In this document: positions 1-6,778 of the stretch, piece by piece
Numbering within the stretch: position 1 is the stretch's first letter
How the letters are laid out: the number at the start of each line of letters is the position of its first letter
From: Lachnospiraceae bacterium
GTDB lineage: Bacteria > Bacillota_A > Clostridia > Lachnospirales > Lachnospiraceae
Direction: 5' to 3'
Length of the DNA stretch: 9,770 nt
Assembly (NCBI GenBank): GCA_021770615.1
Contig: JAETQR010000078.1
Span: 1-9,770 of the forward strand
Position numbers and translations under genes: made by a program
The notes under the pieces: model-generated
Told to the model about the DNA's origin: nothing
The model's database searches: none
The model's input: only the letters and a program-made list of their open reading frames with translations

Positions 1-36
1 TTTTGAATTATCCCTCATGACAAGGGTTCCAGGGGT

Positions 37-57
37 TTGGGGGTGGAAGACCCCCAA
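37..57. repeat. GC-rich 7-bp hairpin at window edge
   Basis: TTGGGGG (37-43) pairs with CCCCCAA (51-57) around a 7-nt loop. The direct repeat CAAGGGTT (21-28 and 55-62) flanks it. It lies 60 bp past the toxin stop codon, but no U-tract follows on either strand, so it is not a convincing intrinsic terminator. Its role is unknown. Confidence 0.5.
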
Positions 58-115
58 GGGTTTCTGGATAAATTAATTTGCTTGAAACTAGATCAAATAG
101 TGTGACGTTCTACAT

Positions 116-484
116 CTATAAATCCGACAGTGAAATTCGGTCGTATGCGCCATTTTTCTTATCTTCCGGGTGTGGTTCCAGTCCGATAATCGTAATGTCT
201 TTCTGGTCTGGTCCATAAACCCAGTACATTCTCATTGCGCCACTGGTTTTGTTTTCCAGATAAGACTGCCACACTTTCATTCCATAACGTCTGGACAATG
301 GCTCTATTTCATGGGTTTGAAGACTTGGATACCCTGGATCTGCCGATAGCAGCTTTAAAGCCTTTCCCCATTTTTTATACAACTGTTCTTCCTTCTTTTT
401 TATATTCCCAGAACGATATTTCTCCTGCAGATCTAGCCAAAGTTCCTGCATTTCAGGAATTCCCATTCGTATATTAAAGTTCAT
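116..484 (-). CDS. RelE/ParE-like type II toxin
   Basis: A 122-aa basic protein, probably the toxin of a toxin-antitoxin pair. The first 45 residues are predicted helical and rich in Lys/Glu. The C-terminal half has the pattern typical of RelE-like ribosome-dependent mRNA interferases: a strand with a conserved WQSYLEN block (72-78), a central strand RMYWVYGP (85-92), then DITIIGLEPHPEDK (96-109). Family knowledge places RNase activity on the ribosome; no catalytic residue can be assigned with certainty here. The ATG is preceded by AAAGGA at 8-nt spacing. The gene starts 12 nt after the antitoxin stop, which implies one bicistronic mRNA with the antitoxin made first. The fold assignment rests on motif resemblance only. 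It could instead be a related cytotoxic translational repressor of another subfamily. Confidence 0.7.
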   Translation of the reverse strand: MNFNIRMGIPEMQELWLDLQEKYRSGNIKKKEEQLYKKWGKALKLLSADPGYPSLQTHEIEPLSRRYGMKVWQSYLENKTSGAMRMYWVYGPDQKDITIIGLEPHPEDKKNGAYDRISLSDL

Positions 485-496
485 TCTTTGTTCCTT

Positions 497-736
497 TTAA
501 AAATCTGACAGGTCAATAGCCGGAGAAACATCTCCTCTTTTAAAGTTACTTACTGCACGATCCATATCTGCCAGGGTTCTGGCTGAAATGCTCTCTGGCA
601 CTGCCAGTTCCCGAGGTTCCAGAATAATGCAGCCATTTCCATATTCTTTTACATTATAATACTGATAAGCAGCTCCTCTGAGGGTAATCCTTTTTTTATT
701 GTCCAGATGAGCAACATAATCTTTCATTGCTTCCAT
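497..736 (-). CDS. Antitoxin with AbrB/SpoVT-like N-terminus
   Basis: A 79-aa antitoxin for the downstream toxin. Residues about 5-40 resemble a swapped-hairpin DNA-binding domain (DNKKRITLRGAAYQYYNV followed by CIILEPREL), as in AbrB/SpoVT-type antitoxins. The C-terminal 35 residues (SARTLADMDRAVSNFKRG, then an acidic IDLSDF end) look like a flexible toxin-binding tail. I chose the ATG at 736 because AGGAGGT stands 8 nt before it; an in-frame TTG at 745 lies too close to the ribosome-binding site. The gene has its own promoter and a palindrome over the probable transcription start (see 765-818), so autorepression by the antitoxin or the complex is likely. The pairing with a RelE-like gene is the strongest support for the call. 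Confidence 0.7.
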   Translation of the reverse strand: MEAMKDYVAHLDNKKRITLRGAAYQYYNVKEYGNGCIILEPRELAVPESISARTLADMDRAVSNFKRGDVSPAIDLSDF

Positions 737-764
737 TATCAACACCTCCTACGCAAATATTTAA

Positions 765-818
765 GTGGGAACTCCCACCTCTTGCTATTATAATACGCTT
801 TTCTATATTTTCTGTCAA
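765..818 (-). promoter_or_regulatory. Toxin-antitoxin promoter with palindromic operator
   Basis: On the minus strand, TTGACA (813-818) and TATTAT (790-795) are separated by exactly 17 bp, a near-consensus sigma-A promoter. Just downstream, GTGGGA and TCCCAC (765-778, 2-nt centre) form a palindrome covering the expected start of the transcript. The antitoxin ATG follows at 736. The site is well placed for antitoxin autorepression; this is inferred from position. Confidence 0.75.
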
Positions 819-866
819 TCCAAATTTACTTATTCCTATACGCTTAAAAATATCCATACGCTGGCA

Positions 867-927
867 GGTGGCAGACGGCAGATAAGGTATCTATAAAACT
901 CTGTACCTTCTTAATTTGTCTGCCACC
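867..927. repeat. Perfect 10-bp inverted repeat with nested stem
   Basis: GGTGGCAGAC (867-876) pairs exactly with GTCTGCCACC (918-927). Inside it AAGGTA (884-889) pairs with TACCTT (904-909). On the plus strand the outer stem is followed within 5 nt by a run of six T (933-938), so it could end plus-strand transcription; no plus-strand gene is visible. It lies between the membrane-protein gene and the toxin-antitoxin promoter and may instead be the target of a DNA-binding protein. Confidence 0.6.
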
Positions 928-960
928 ATCCGTTTTTTAATCAGTTATTCCTGTTTACTC

Positions 961-1024
961 TTCATTCAGTCTCTTACATCACACATTATCCACCCGAATG
1001 TTTCCTGTTTCTTTAGCACTATCA
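961..1024 (-). pseudogene. Decayed copy of primase-helicase 3' end
   Basis: This stretch matches the 3' end of the primase-helicase gene at 2002-2064. Over 51 ungapped bases (961-1011 against 2002-2052) I count 40 identities, and all 11 differences are transitions. A 1-base indel follows near 1015. Read in the primase frame the copy contains several stops, so it is no longer a primase coding sequence. It overlaps the last dozen codons of the small membrane-protein gene and runs past its stop. Weaker similarity may continue to about 1100, where both proteins have a run resembling KGEKIL/RGAKLI and then SAKETG/KAKEQG. Confidence 0.65.
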
Positions 1025-1344
1025 TAATCTTCAATGCTTTCAGCTGACTCATTCGCTGTTCCCTGCGTTAATCCATTAAGAATCTTTTCACCTTTTTCTT
1101 TATGGGCTGTTTTCATTGAATAAAGCTTTTTTGCTCCAGCTATTAATCCAACACCTGTTAGAGTTGCTACAGTAGCAGCCAAAGCACCTTTTTTCATACC
1201 ACTTTCTTTATAAAATTCTGCCACAGTTTTCACTCCCTTTTTCATGTCACCGTCTCCAATACTTTTTAGACTATGCGTCATATCCGATGCGGCATTGCAT
1301 GAATCAGACAATAATTCTGTTATTTTTTTACTAAGATCACTCAT
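979..1344 (-). CDS. Small single-span membrane protein, unknown function
   Basis: A 121-aa protein I do not recognise. Residues 1-50 are polar and probably helical (SDLSKKITELLSDSCN; MKKGVKTVAEFYKESG). Residues 52-70 (ALAATVATLTGVGLIAGAK) form one likely membrane segment, followed by a basic KKLY/KEKGEK stretch and an acidic tail. I chose the ATG at 1344: GGGGG stands 6 nt before it, whereas the in-frame ATG at 1350 abuts that site. The start overlaps the stop of the upstream helix-turn-helix gene by 8 bp, so the two are probably translationally coupled and act together. The last residues are encoded by DNA homologous to the primase 3' end read in another frame, which suggests the tail was acquired by a deletion or recombination with a lost primase copy. 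Confidence 0.6.
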   Translation of the reverse strand: MSDLSKKITELLSDSCNAASDMTHSLKSIGDGDMKKGVKTVAEFYKESGMKKGALAATVATLTGVGLIAGAKKLYSMKTAHKEKGEKILNGLTQGTANESAESIEDYDSAKETGNIRVDNV

Positions 1345-1804
1345 TTGCATCCCCCTTTACATTCTCAATGTTTTTCAATAAATATTCCAGGCTTTTTATC
1401 TTTGTTTCTTCATCAACTATTTCCTGTTCAAGCTGGGCAATAGCTTTCTTCTTATTTTGTATATTTGCCTTAACCGTTACAAGATTCTCTTTCAATATCT
1501 TTTTTATTTCCTCCGAATCAACAGTGGAATTCTTTATTGCTTCACCTTTTTCAATATTCTTAGCTACAAAAGTTCCTAACAACAATGTCGAGGCAGCAAC
1601 AATTCCTCCTATCGGATTAGCCAATGCAGCAGCATATTTAGGCGTATTCCTTGTGAATTCTCTCAACATTGCATCAGTGATAACACTCCCCTTCTTCCGC
1701 GAATCCATATTAGCCTTTAATTTCCCTGAGCGAATCCATCTTCTAACAGTTTCTTCAGACGTATTCATCATTTTGGCAACTTCTTTTACTGTGTACGTGT
1801 CCAA
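1337..1804 (-). CDS. Membrane-anchored MerR/excisionase-like HTH protein
   Basis: A 155-aa protein with three parts. Residues 3-50 form a winged helix-turn-helix of the excisionase/MerR type (YTVKEVAKMMNTSEETVRRW, then IRSGKLKA and a short wing). Residues about 57-82 (ALANPIGGIVAASTLLLG and flanks) look like a membrane segment. Residues 95-150 are a charged coiled coil with regular Leu/Ile spacing. Start codon TTG is supported by AGGAGGTGA 9 nt upstream and because any later ATG would cut the helix-turn-helix. It heads a two-gene operon with the small membrane protein and has a strong promoter containing a dyad. A DNA-binding domain tied to the membrane is unusual for an element this small: it could be a transcription sensor, a DNA-to-membrane tether or a partition/maintenance factor. 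I cannot choose among these. Confidence 0.7.
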   Translation of the reverse strand: MDTYTVKEVAKMMNTSEETVRRWIRSGKLKANMDSRKKGSVITDAMLREFTRNTPKYAAALANPIGGIVAASTLLLGTFVAKNIEKGEAIKNSTVDSEEIKKILKENLVTVKANIQNKKKAIAQLEQEIVDEETKIKSLEYLLKNIENVKGDANE

Positions 1805-1826
1805 AGAATCTCACCTCCTAAAATAA

Positions 1827-1876
1827 AGTATACATTTTAATACTACATTTGTCAATTTTTATAGCATTAAAATGTA
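1827..1876 (-). promoter_or_regulatory. Promoter and dyad operator for HTH/membrane operon
   Basis: On the minus strand TTGACA (1850-1855) and TATACT (1827-1832) are 17 bp apart, an excellent sigma-A promoter. An 11-bp inverted repeat, TACATTTTAAT (1831-1841) and ATTAAAATGTA (1866-1876), brackets the -35 box and overlaps the -10. Further partial copies (CTACATTT, GCATTAAA) lie within it. The product of the first gene carries a helix-turn-helix, so autoregulation is the simple reading. Confidence 0.75.
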
Positions 1877-1940
1877 GCATTAAATCTGATGATCTATACC
1901 ATTGATAAACGATTCTGCTTGGATTATTCTTTAATATTAA

Positions 1941-3824
1941 TCACACTTTTAACCGAATACAGTTTTCCTGCTTCTCATTTATCCAATACTCCAATTCATT
2001 CTTCATCCGGCTTCTTACATCACGCATTGTCCGCCCGGATATTCCCTGTTCCTTTGCTTTTTCATCTAATTCTCGAATTGAAATTTCTTCTTTATTGGCA
2101 AGCAGTTCCTGAATCAGCTTTGCTCCCCGTTCCAGCTTTGTTTCGGTTGCTTTTCCTTCTTTTCCATCTAACAATTCATCTGCCGAAATTTCATAAGCTC
2201 CTACCCATCGGAAACCATCTTCATCGCCCAGTTTGAAAGCCATTGTCTCTCCTGGCGGTGCAAGAGAACTTTTTTCATGAATCAACACTCTCGTTGTCGG
2301 ATCTTTTCTCACTTTTCCAATAAAAATCAAGCTTCTTACTGCTGCCATGATGTCAATAGAGCCAAGCCCCCGGTAAGTACTCTGTGTCCCAGAAGATTTG
2401 TTTAAGTGACCAATCAGCACGATAGCACAACTGGTTTTCTCCGCAATCATTCCCAGTTTGCGAAATACCGGACGAACTTCATTTGCCCGGTTCATGTCTA
2501 CATCCGCTCCGATAAATGCCTGTACCGGATCAATGATTACAAGTCGCACATGATTCTGTCTGACCGCTTTTTCAATCCGATCATCGGATAAGGTCAATGC
2601 TTCTCCCGAATCATCAATTACCATAACCCGGCTCAGATCTGCTCCTGCTTCTAGCAGTCTTGGCTTAATAGTATCGCCCATGCCATCCTCTGCTGTCTGG
2701 TAAATCACATTGAATGGTTCAATATCTTCCATGTTTGGAAACAGCTTACGATTCGTACAGGCAGCTGTCAGCATCATTGCAAAATAGGTTTTTCCCTCTC
2801 CTGGATTACCCTGAATAATCGTCAGCTTTCCAAATGGAATATACGGGAACCACAGCCATTCCACACTGGTCTGCTCAATATCTTTATAACATAACATCGG
2901 CACCAGTGCTTCTTTCTCCTGCATTTTCATTGTAACAGTTTCCTGTATCACTTTCTTTCTGTCAGAATTTTCGTCACAGAGAATCTCATTCCAGTCTTTT
3001 CTAGCAGGTTTCAGCCGGGTCACACGATATCCATCCGAAATTTCTCCTGCTAATTTTTCACAAGCTTCATTTCCTGCGTGATCATTATCCAGACACAGGA
3101 AAACCGAAGTGATCTGAGGGCATTCAGAAAGAAAAGTCATCAGTGCCACACTGGAGACTCCGCCCAGGCTCAAGTAGCTACGTTTCTTCCAGTCTTTTGG
3201 AAATAATTGGATAAATGAAAGCAGATCAATGGCTGCTTCAAATACAAACAGTTGATTATCCGCTCCTCTGTGACAGAATCCGTAAGATTTATCAGAACCG
3301 GCTACATCTCCCCGATATTTTATCTCGCCGGTTCCCCTGCTGTGTGCATATCTCGGAATACCGTCTACATCTCTGCCGACAAATACAACGTTATGGTGTT
3401 TCCTTTCTTCGTAAATATTCCCACCGGCAATCCATTCCTCCACCAGATTTTTCTCAAGCCTCCTGATTTCTGTCAGATATTTTATGACTGTCTCATTCGT
3501 TTCATTTTTCTCTGGCAACCGAAAATCAGGAGACGGGGCGGGGCAGGACTTCTGCCTGCCTTCGCCTTCTTCACCAATCAGCCTCTTTACTGCTTCCGGA
3601 AATGTGGCATGATAAAATTCCATTACAAAGTCCACCGGATAGCCGCCCTTACTCTGACTATGACGATACCAGCGATTTCCAGATATCGTTACACTGTCAT
3701 GCTTTTTCCAACGATATTCCCTTCCGCTTTTTATCAACTGTTCTCCCTGTGCGTTCAGAAAAGAAACAAGATCTGTCTGATTTGCTCTTGCGATCTGTTC
3801 TTCTGTATACTGCATCTTCATCAT
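1941..3824 (-). CDS. Toprim primase fused to RecA-like replicative helicase
   Basis: A 627-aa cytoplasmic DNA-replication protein of the DUF3991/Toprim plus AAA_25 (RepA-like) type common on clostridial mobile elements. Residues 1-85 resemble a primase N-terminal zinc-finger region that lacks the cysteines (WYRHSQSKGGYPVDFVMEF at 52-70). A Toprim domain spans about 190-275, with FVFEAAID (E196) and LDNDHAG (245-251) as metal-binding acidic motifs. The helicase core spans about 325-520: Walker A GNPGEGKT (339-346), QTAEDG (376-381), Walker B LVIIDPVQAFIGAD (428-441) and a sensor block LIGHLNKSSG (470-479). The C-terminus (560-625) looks like a winged helix. The start may be any of three ATGs within 9 nt (3824, 3821, 3815). 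It follows the relaxase by 19 nt and probably primes and unwinds the element after transfer or excision. Confidence 0.88.
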   Translation of the reverse strand: MMKMQYTEEQIARANQTDLVSFLNAQGEQLIKSGREYRWKKHDSVTISGNRWYRHSQSKGGYPVDFVMEFYHATFPEAVKRLIGEEGEGRQKSCPAPSPDFRLPEKNETNETVIKYLTEIRRLEKNLVEEWIAGGNIYEERKHHNVVFVGRDVDGIPRYAHSRGTGEIKYRGDVAGSDKSYGFCHRGADNQLFVFEAAIDLLSFIQLFPKDWKKRSYLSLGGVSSVALMTFLSECPQITSVFLCLDNDHAGNEACEKLAGEISDGYRVTRLKPARKDWNEILCDENSDRKKVIQETVTMKMQEKEALVPMLCYKDIEQTSVEWLWFPYIPFGKLTIIQGNPGEGKTYFAMMLTAACTNRKLFPNMEDIEPFNVIYQTAEDGMGDTIKPRLLEAGADLSRVMVIDDSGEALTLSDDRIEKAVRQNHVRLVIIDPVQAFIGADVDMNRANEVRPVFRKLGMIAEKTSCAIVLIGHLNKSSGTQSTYRGLGSIDIMAAVRSLIFIGKVRKDPTTRVLIHEKSSLAPPGETMAFKLGDEDGFRWVGAYEISADELLDGKEGKATETKLERGAKLIQELLANKEEISIRELDEKAKEQGISGRTMRDVRSRMKNELEYWINEKQENCIRLKV

Positions 3825-3843
3825 CCTGTCCTGTAATAGATTT

Positions 3844-5487
3844 TTATAAACTTATCTCATTACTTCGTTTTTTCTTCATTTTCCGATTTTTCGCTTTTTC
3901 TTCCTCAATCAGTTTCTGGTTTTCCGCCAGTCTGCCATGAATAGAAGACTTCTGTTTCGATTCCTGCTCCGGCAGTTCTCTTTTTTCTTCTGAAAGCCCG
4001 GAAGTATCTGTTTCTGGCATTTCTCGATCTCGTCTGGCAATATCAGCACATCTCTGTACCTTTTTCACAAAGGCAAGCTCATCCTGATAGGGCTGATTAT
4101 CATCTTTTAATTCTTCAATCATTATACGGAGATCTTCTTTTTCTTTCTTCCATTTGGATTCAGGCAGCCGTCCCTCTTTATCTCGGTATGGTTTTAGCTC
4201 ACGCTCACATTTGCGATAATAATTGATCGCTTTTTTATGCTCCGCATAAAACTTTTCCCGTCTTTCCTGGAAGAAAAAATGGTTGTATTCATCGATCAAC
4301 GGTTGATTCTGCTTCAATACCTGCATCTTCTTTTCCAAATCTTCCAATTTTTTCAGTTGCTCTCTCTTTTCACTGATTTCAGCTTTGCTGGCAGAAATAA
4401 TTCCATTCAGTTCCTGAATTCGTGTTTGTAAATCGTCCATTGTCTCAATGCTGTGTACCTGAAGATAATTGATAGATTTTGCAAACTTCTGTAGGTTTGA
4501 AATTTTCTTTCCCCTTCGTTCCATCTCCGCATAAAAATTTGAAAGTTTCGGGCTATTCTGCGTCTTTTTATCATAATAATCTTGCAGACTTTCCAAAAGT
4601 GTCGGGTTCTGCTGCCTTCGATCCAGTTCCATTTTCATTTCTTCATAGGCTGTTTTCATCCACTGGATAGATTCCTTTAAGGAAATGAACATCTGATTGA
4701 ATTGTCGGATCGCCCAATTCAACTCTCCAATGATTGTCTTGATTCCCTTTTTCTCCATTGCCCTGACTTCGTACCCTTCATGAATTGTCGGGATCAGATC
4801 AATTCCCTGTTCTTTATAGGAACGATGATCGATTCTTGCTGCCATATGACACTCCCGGAATTTATCATTCACTTTCTCGGTCCATGCCTTTCTCCATTCC
4901 TTCAAAAGTTCAGGCTCGTTCCAACCGGTAGTAGAAACAGCATTGAAAACATACCTCCCGTTGGCATCTTTTATCCTGTTTCCTTCTTCGTCTAAAACAT
5001 ATTCCCGTTTCTGCTTGTTCCCCCAGATTCCTTCTTCTGTAAAAGGACGAATTGGGGCAAGCACATGAAAATGTGGATTGTCCGGTTCATCTCCATCCTT
5101 TGACTTTCCCTCATGAACTGCCAGATCCACAATCATGCCACGTGCCACAAATTGCTCCTGACAAAATTCTCTCGCCAGTTGAATATTCTCCTCTAACGTC
5201 AGCTCATTCTGCAATGCAATGTCAAAAGAATAGGCAAGCTGTGCTCGCTTGCCCTTTTCTGCTCTCTCTACCTCATTCCATAATGTTTCCCTGTCTGATA
5301 ATCGTTCCGGCACATAATCCGGTTTGAGAATTTCTGTAAACATCACACCGGATTTCTTCGTGTAATCATGGACTTGTCCATAATAATCGTTATACAATTT
5401 TTGCCCGGAAATATACGCAGCGGAATTCACCACTGTCTGCCCTTTTCCTCTGGATACCTGCTTTACAGAAAAATGATAAAGTGCCAT
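3844..5487 (-). CDS. MobQ-family (MobA/MobL) relaxase
   Basis: A 547-aa relaxase that nicks the origin of transfer and leads the strand into the recipient. The N-terminal 240 residues are the MobA/MobL domain: ALYHFSVKQVSRGKGQ opening, NSAAYISG with Tyr25 at the position of the catalytic tyrosine in RSF1010 MobA, H125, then the metal-binding NPHFHVL with H139 and H141, and the conserved IDHRSYKEQGID (219-230). Residues about 330-547 are a long highly charged coiled coil without the primase domain of RSF1010 MobA; here the primase is a separate gene. Its ATG shares one base with the stop of the preceding DUF3847 gene (TGATG), so translation is coupled. AAGGGAG lies 10 nt upstream inside that gene. 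The matching oriT is 560 bp upstream. Confidence 0.92.
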   Translation of the reverse strand: MALYHFSVKQVSRGKGQTVVNSAAYISGQKLYNDYYGQVHDYTKKSGVMFTEILKPDYVPERLSDRETLWNEVERAEKGKRAQLAYSFDIALQNELTLEENIQLAREFCQEQFVARGMIVDLAVHEGKSKDGDEPDNPHFHVLAPIRPFTEEGIWGNKQKREYVLDEEGNRIKDANGRYVFNAVSTTGWNEPELLKEWRKAWTEKVNDKFRECHMAARIDHRSYKEQGIDLIPTIHEGYEVRAMEKKGIKTIIGELNWAIRQFNQMFISLKESIQWMKTAYEEMKMELDRRQQNPTLLESLQDYYDKKTQNSPKLSNFYAEMERRGKKISNLQKFAKSINYLQVHSIETMDDLQTRIQELNGIISASKAEISEKREQLKKLEDLEKKMQVLKQNQPLIDEYNHFFFQERREKFYAEHKKAINYYRKCERELKPYRDKEGRLPESKWKKEKEDLRIMIEELKDDNQPYQDELAFVKKVQRCADIARRDREMPETDTSGLSEEKRELPEQESKQKSSIHGRLAENQKLIEEEKAKNRKMKKKRSNEISL

Positions 5488-5852
5488 CAGCTATCATCTC
5501 CCTTCTCAATTTTCTTTACTTCTTCAGCAATCTGCTGTCGTTCCTTTCTTCCTGCCTCCAGATATCTCTCCCGGACTGTATCTCTGTTGTATTTAAGAAC
5601 TTTCATTTCATTCATTACTTTCTGGAAATCCTCCTGCTCAAGATCCTTGGACGTCGGAAACGCTTTTTCAAACTCAGCACCTTTAACAATCAATCGGTGT
5701 GATCGTTCTTTCCTCTCGATCAGCTTTTTTCTCTGTTCCAGAATGTTCTTATTGTGCATTGCCTGTTCAAGTTCCTTTTTACTTTTTTCCATGTTGGCTT
5801 TCAATTCTTCCAGTGACATGGATTTATATTTTAAATTCTTGACTCTGGTCAT
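5487..5852 (-). CDS. DUF3847 family mobilization accessory protein
   Basis: A 121-aa, very charged, probably all-helical protein. The core KKLIERKERSHRLIVKGAEFE is the hallmark of DUF3847 proteins, which are found next to relaxases in clostridial mobile elements and lack a defined biochemical role. Residues 15-50 form a coiled coil. The start is the ATG at 5852, with AAGGAG 9 nt upstream; the frame stays open 5' to about 5906 but without a ribosome-binding site. It lies between oriT and the relaxase gene and overlaps the latter by one base. From position and charge it may be an oriT-binding accessory factor comparable to MobC, but it has no visible ribbon-helix-helix. Confidence 0.82.
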   Translation of the reverse strand: MTRVKNLKYKSMSLEELKANMEKSKKELEQAMHNKNILEQRKKLIERKERSHRLIVKGAEFEKAFPTSKDLEQEDFQKVMNEMKVLKYNRDTVRERYLEAGRKERQQIAEEVKKIEKGDDS

Positions 5853-5936
5853 TGTCTGTCTCTCCTTCTTATTTTTCACAAACAAAAAGAACCAGCTTTC
5901 TCTCATAAATGCTGATTCCCTGATATAAATGAGATA

Positions 5937-6022
5937 GGCACCTGTGCCGCAAGAGGAAGTTATCCCCTTGTCCGAAATCTGTGATTTCGCTACATTTCCG
6001 GATTAAGATTTCTCAAATCCGG
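5937..6022. repeat. Array of three hairpins in the oriT region
   Basis: Three inverted repeats follow one another: GGCAC/GTGCC (5937-5948, 2-nt loop), CGAAATC/GATTTCG (5973-5989, 3-nt loop) and CCGGATT/AATCCGG (5998-6022, 11-nt loop). All arms are perfect. No open reading frame of note crosses the stretch. They lie between the mobilization operon and the nic site, where accessory-protein binding sites and the promoter of the mob operon would be expected. Confidence 0.7.
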
Positions 6023-6044
6023 GAACAGCACCGCAGGTCGCACG

Positions 6045-6098
6045 ATACAGGCAGATGTAATTGCCTGTATAGAAGTGCGCTCTTAGCTTTGCTAAGAG
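6045..6098 (+). other. oriT: Origin of transfer (oriT) with MobQ-type nic site
   Basis: A perfect 9-bp inverted repeat, ATACAGGCA (6045-6053) and TGCCTGTAT (6062-6070), is followed directly by AGAAGTGCGCTCTTAGC. This matches the MobQ arrangement in RSF1010/R1162 and pIP501, where an inverted repeat precedes a core close to TAAGTGCGCCCT. By analogy the nick falls after G6079 on the plus strand. A second perfect hairpin, CTCTTAGC/GCTAAGAG with a 3-nt loop (6080-6098), begins at the predicted nick. The relaxase encoded nearby is of the matching family. Polarity implies that DNA at higher coordinates is transferred first. Confidence 0.82.
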
Positions 6099-6119
6099 AA
6101 TTATGCCGTATCCGGCGTG

Positions 6120-6326
6120 TTATTCACTATCTGTAAATTCCATCATCTCATCAATAGTACAGTTCAATTTTTTACAGATCTTCTCAACCGTCTCCATGGA
6201 TACATACCGATTTTTTCCCATCCGGGCAAGAATGTTTCCGCTGATTCCGGTGAGATACTGCATCTCTACTCGCTTCATATTTTTATCAATGAGCATTTTC
6301 CATAATCTGTTATAACTCACACCCAT
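6120..6326 (-). CDS. Small Xre/Cro-like transcriptional regulator
   Basis: A 68-aa protein that is essentially one helix-turn-helix domain of the Cro/C1 type (HTH_26-like): VSYNRLWKMLIDKNMKRVEM, a turn, then LTGISGNILARMGKNRYVSM as helix 2, turn and recognition helix, and METVEKICKKLNCTIDEMM as the dimer helix. This is the usual short form found on Firmicute mobile elements. The ATG at 6326 has GGAGG 8 nt upstream; an in-frame TTG at 6341 would lie 5' of that site and is rejected. It follows ssb by 29 nt in the same direction and ends just before oriT, so it is well placed to control the leading-region or mob genes. No operator can be assigned. Confidence 0.8.
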   Translation of the reverse strand: MGVSYNRLWKMLIDKNMKRVEMQYLTGISGNILARMGKNRYVSMETVEKICKKLNCTIDEMMEFTDSE

Positions 6327-6355
6327 AATCCACGCCTCCAACCACTTATTCCAGA

Positions 6356-6772
6356 TTAGTCAAATGGGATCTCACCTTCTGATGCTTCCATGAATCCGTC
6401 CTTATCCGTTTTCGGTGTATCAGTTGAATTTTCACCACCGCTGCTGTCCTTATTCTGAGCAAATTCGTGTTCTTCCACGATTACATCCGTGGTATAAACC
6501 ATCTTTCCATCCTTATCCTTATAATTACCAGTACCGATACGACCACCGATCACAATCCGCATTCCCTTATGAAGATATTTCTGTGCAAACTCTGCACTCT
6601 TTCCAAATGTTACACAGGAAATAAAATCCGCTTCCTGTTCCCCATCACGTTTATATCTTCTGTTCACTGCCAGCGTGTATCTTGCTACTGCCATATCATT
6701 ATCTTTCCCGGCATATTTAATCTCCGGATTTTTTGTCAGTCTCCCCATTAAAATAACTTTATTCATAGTCAT
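6356..6772 (-). CDS. ssb: Single-stranded DNA-binding protein
   Basis: A 138-aa SSB that coats single-stranded DNA during transfer and replication. Residues 3-105 are the OB fold: MNKVILMGRLTKNPEIKY, AVARYTLAVNR, DFISCVTFGKSAEFAQKYL, KGMRIVIGGRI and YTTDVIVEEHEF. A low-complexity Gly/Ser/Asp/Lys linker follows, and the protein ends EGEIPFD, the acidic tip through which bacterial SSBs recruit partner enzymes. I chose the ATG at 6772, because AAAGG lies about 6 nt before it; the ATG at 6778 abuts that site and the one at 6766 is further away. A small hairpin (GGGC/GCCC, 6786-6798) stands directly upstream. The gene lies on the first-transferred side of oriT. Confidence 0.95.
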   Translation of the reverse strand: MTMNKVILMGRLTKNPEIKYAGKDNDMAVARYTLAVNRRYKRDGEQEADFISCVTFGKSAEFAQKYLHKGMRIVIGGRIGTGNYKDKDGKMVYTTDVIVEEHEFAQNKDSSGGENSTDTPKTDKDGFMEASEGEIPFD

Positions 6773-6778
6773 TACCAT

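Noticed and set aside
37..57. Hairpin downstream of the toxin as its terminator.
   Set aside because: No T-run follows the stem on the minus strand.
3252..5928. Long plus-strand open frames opposite the primase, relaxase and DUF3847 genes (for example 3252-3836 and 5368-5928).
   Set aside because: They mirror the strong codon bias of well-supported minus-strand genes and have no family features of their own.
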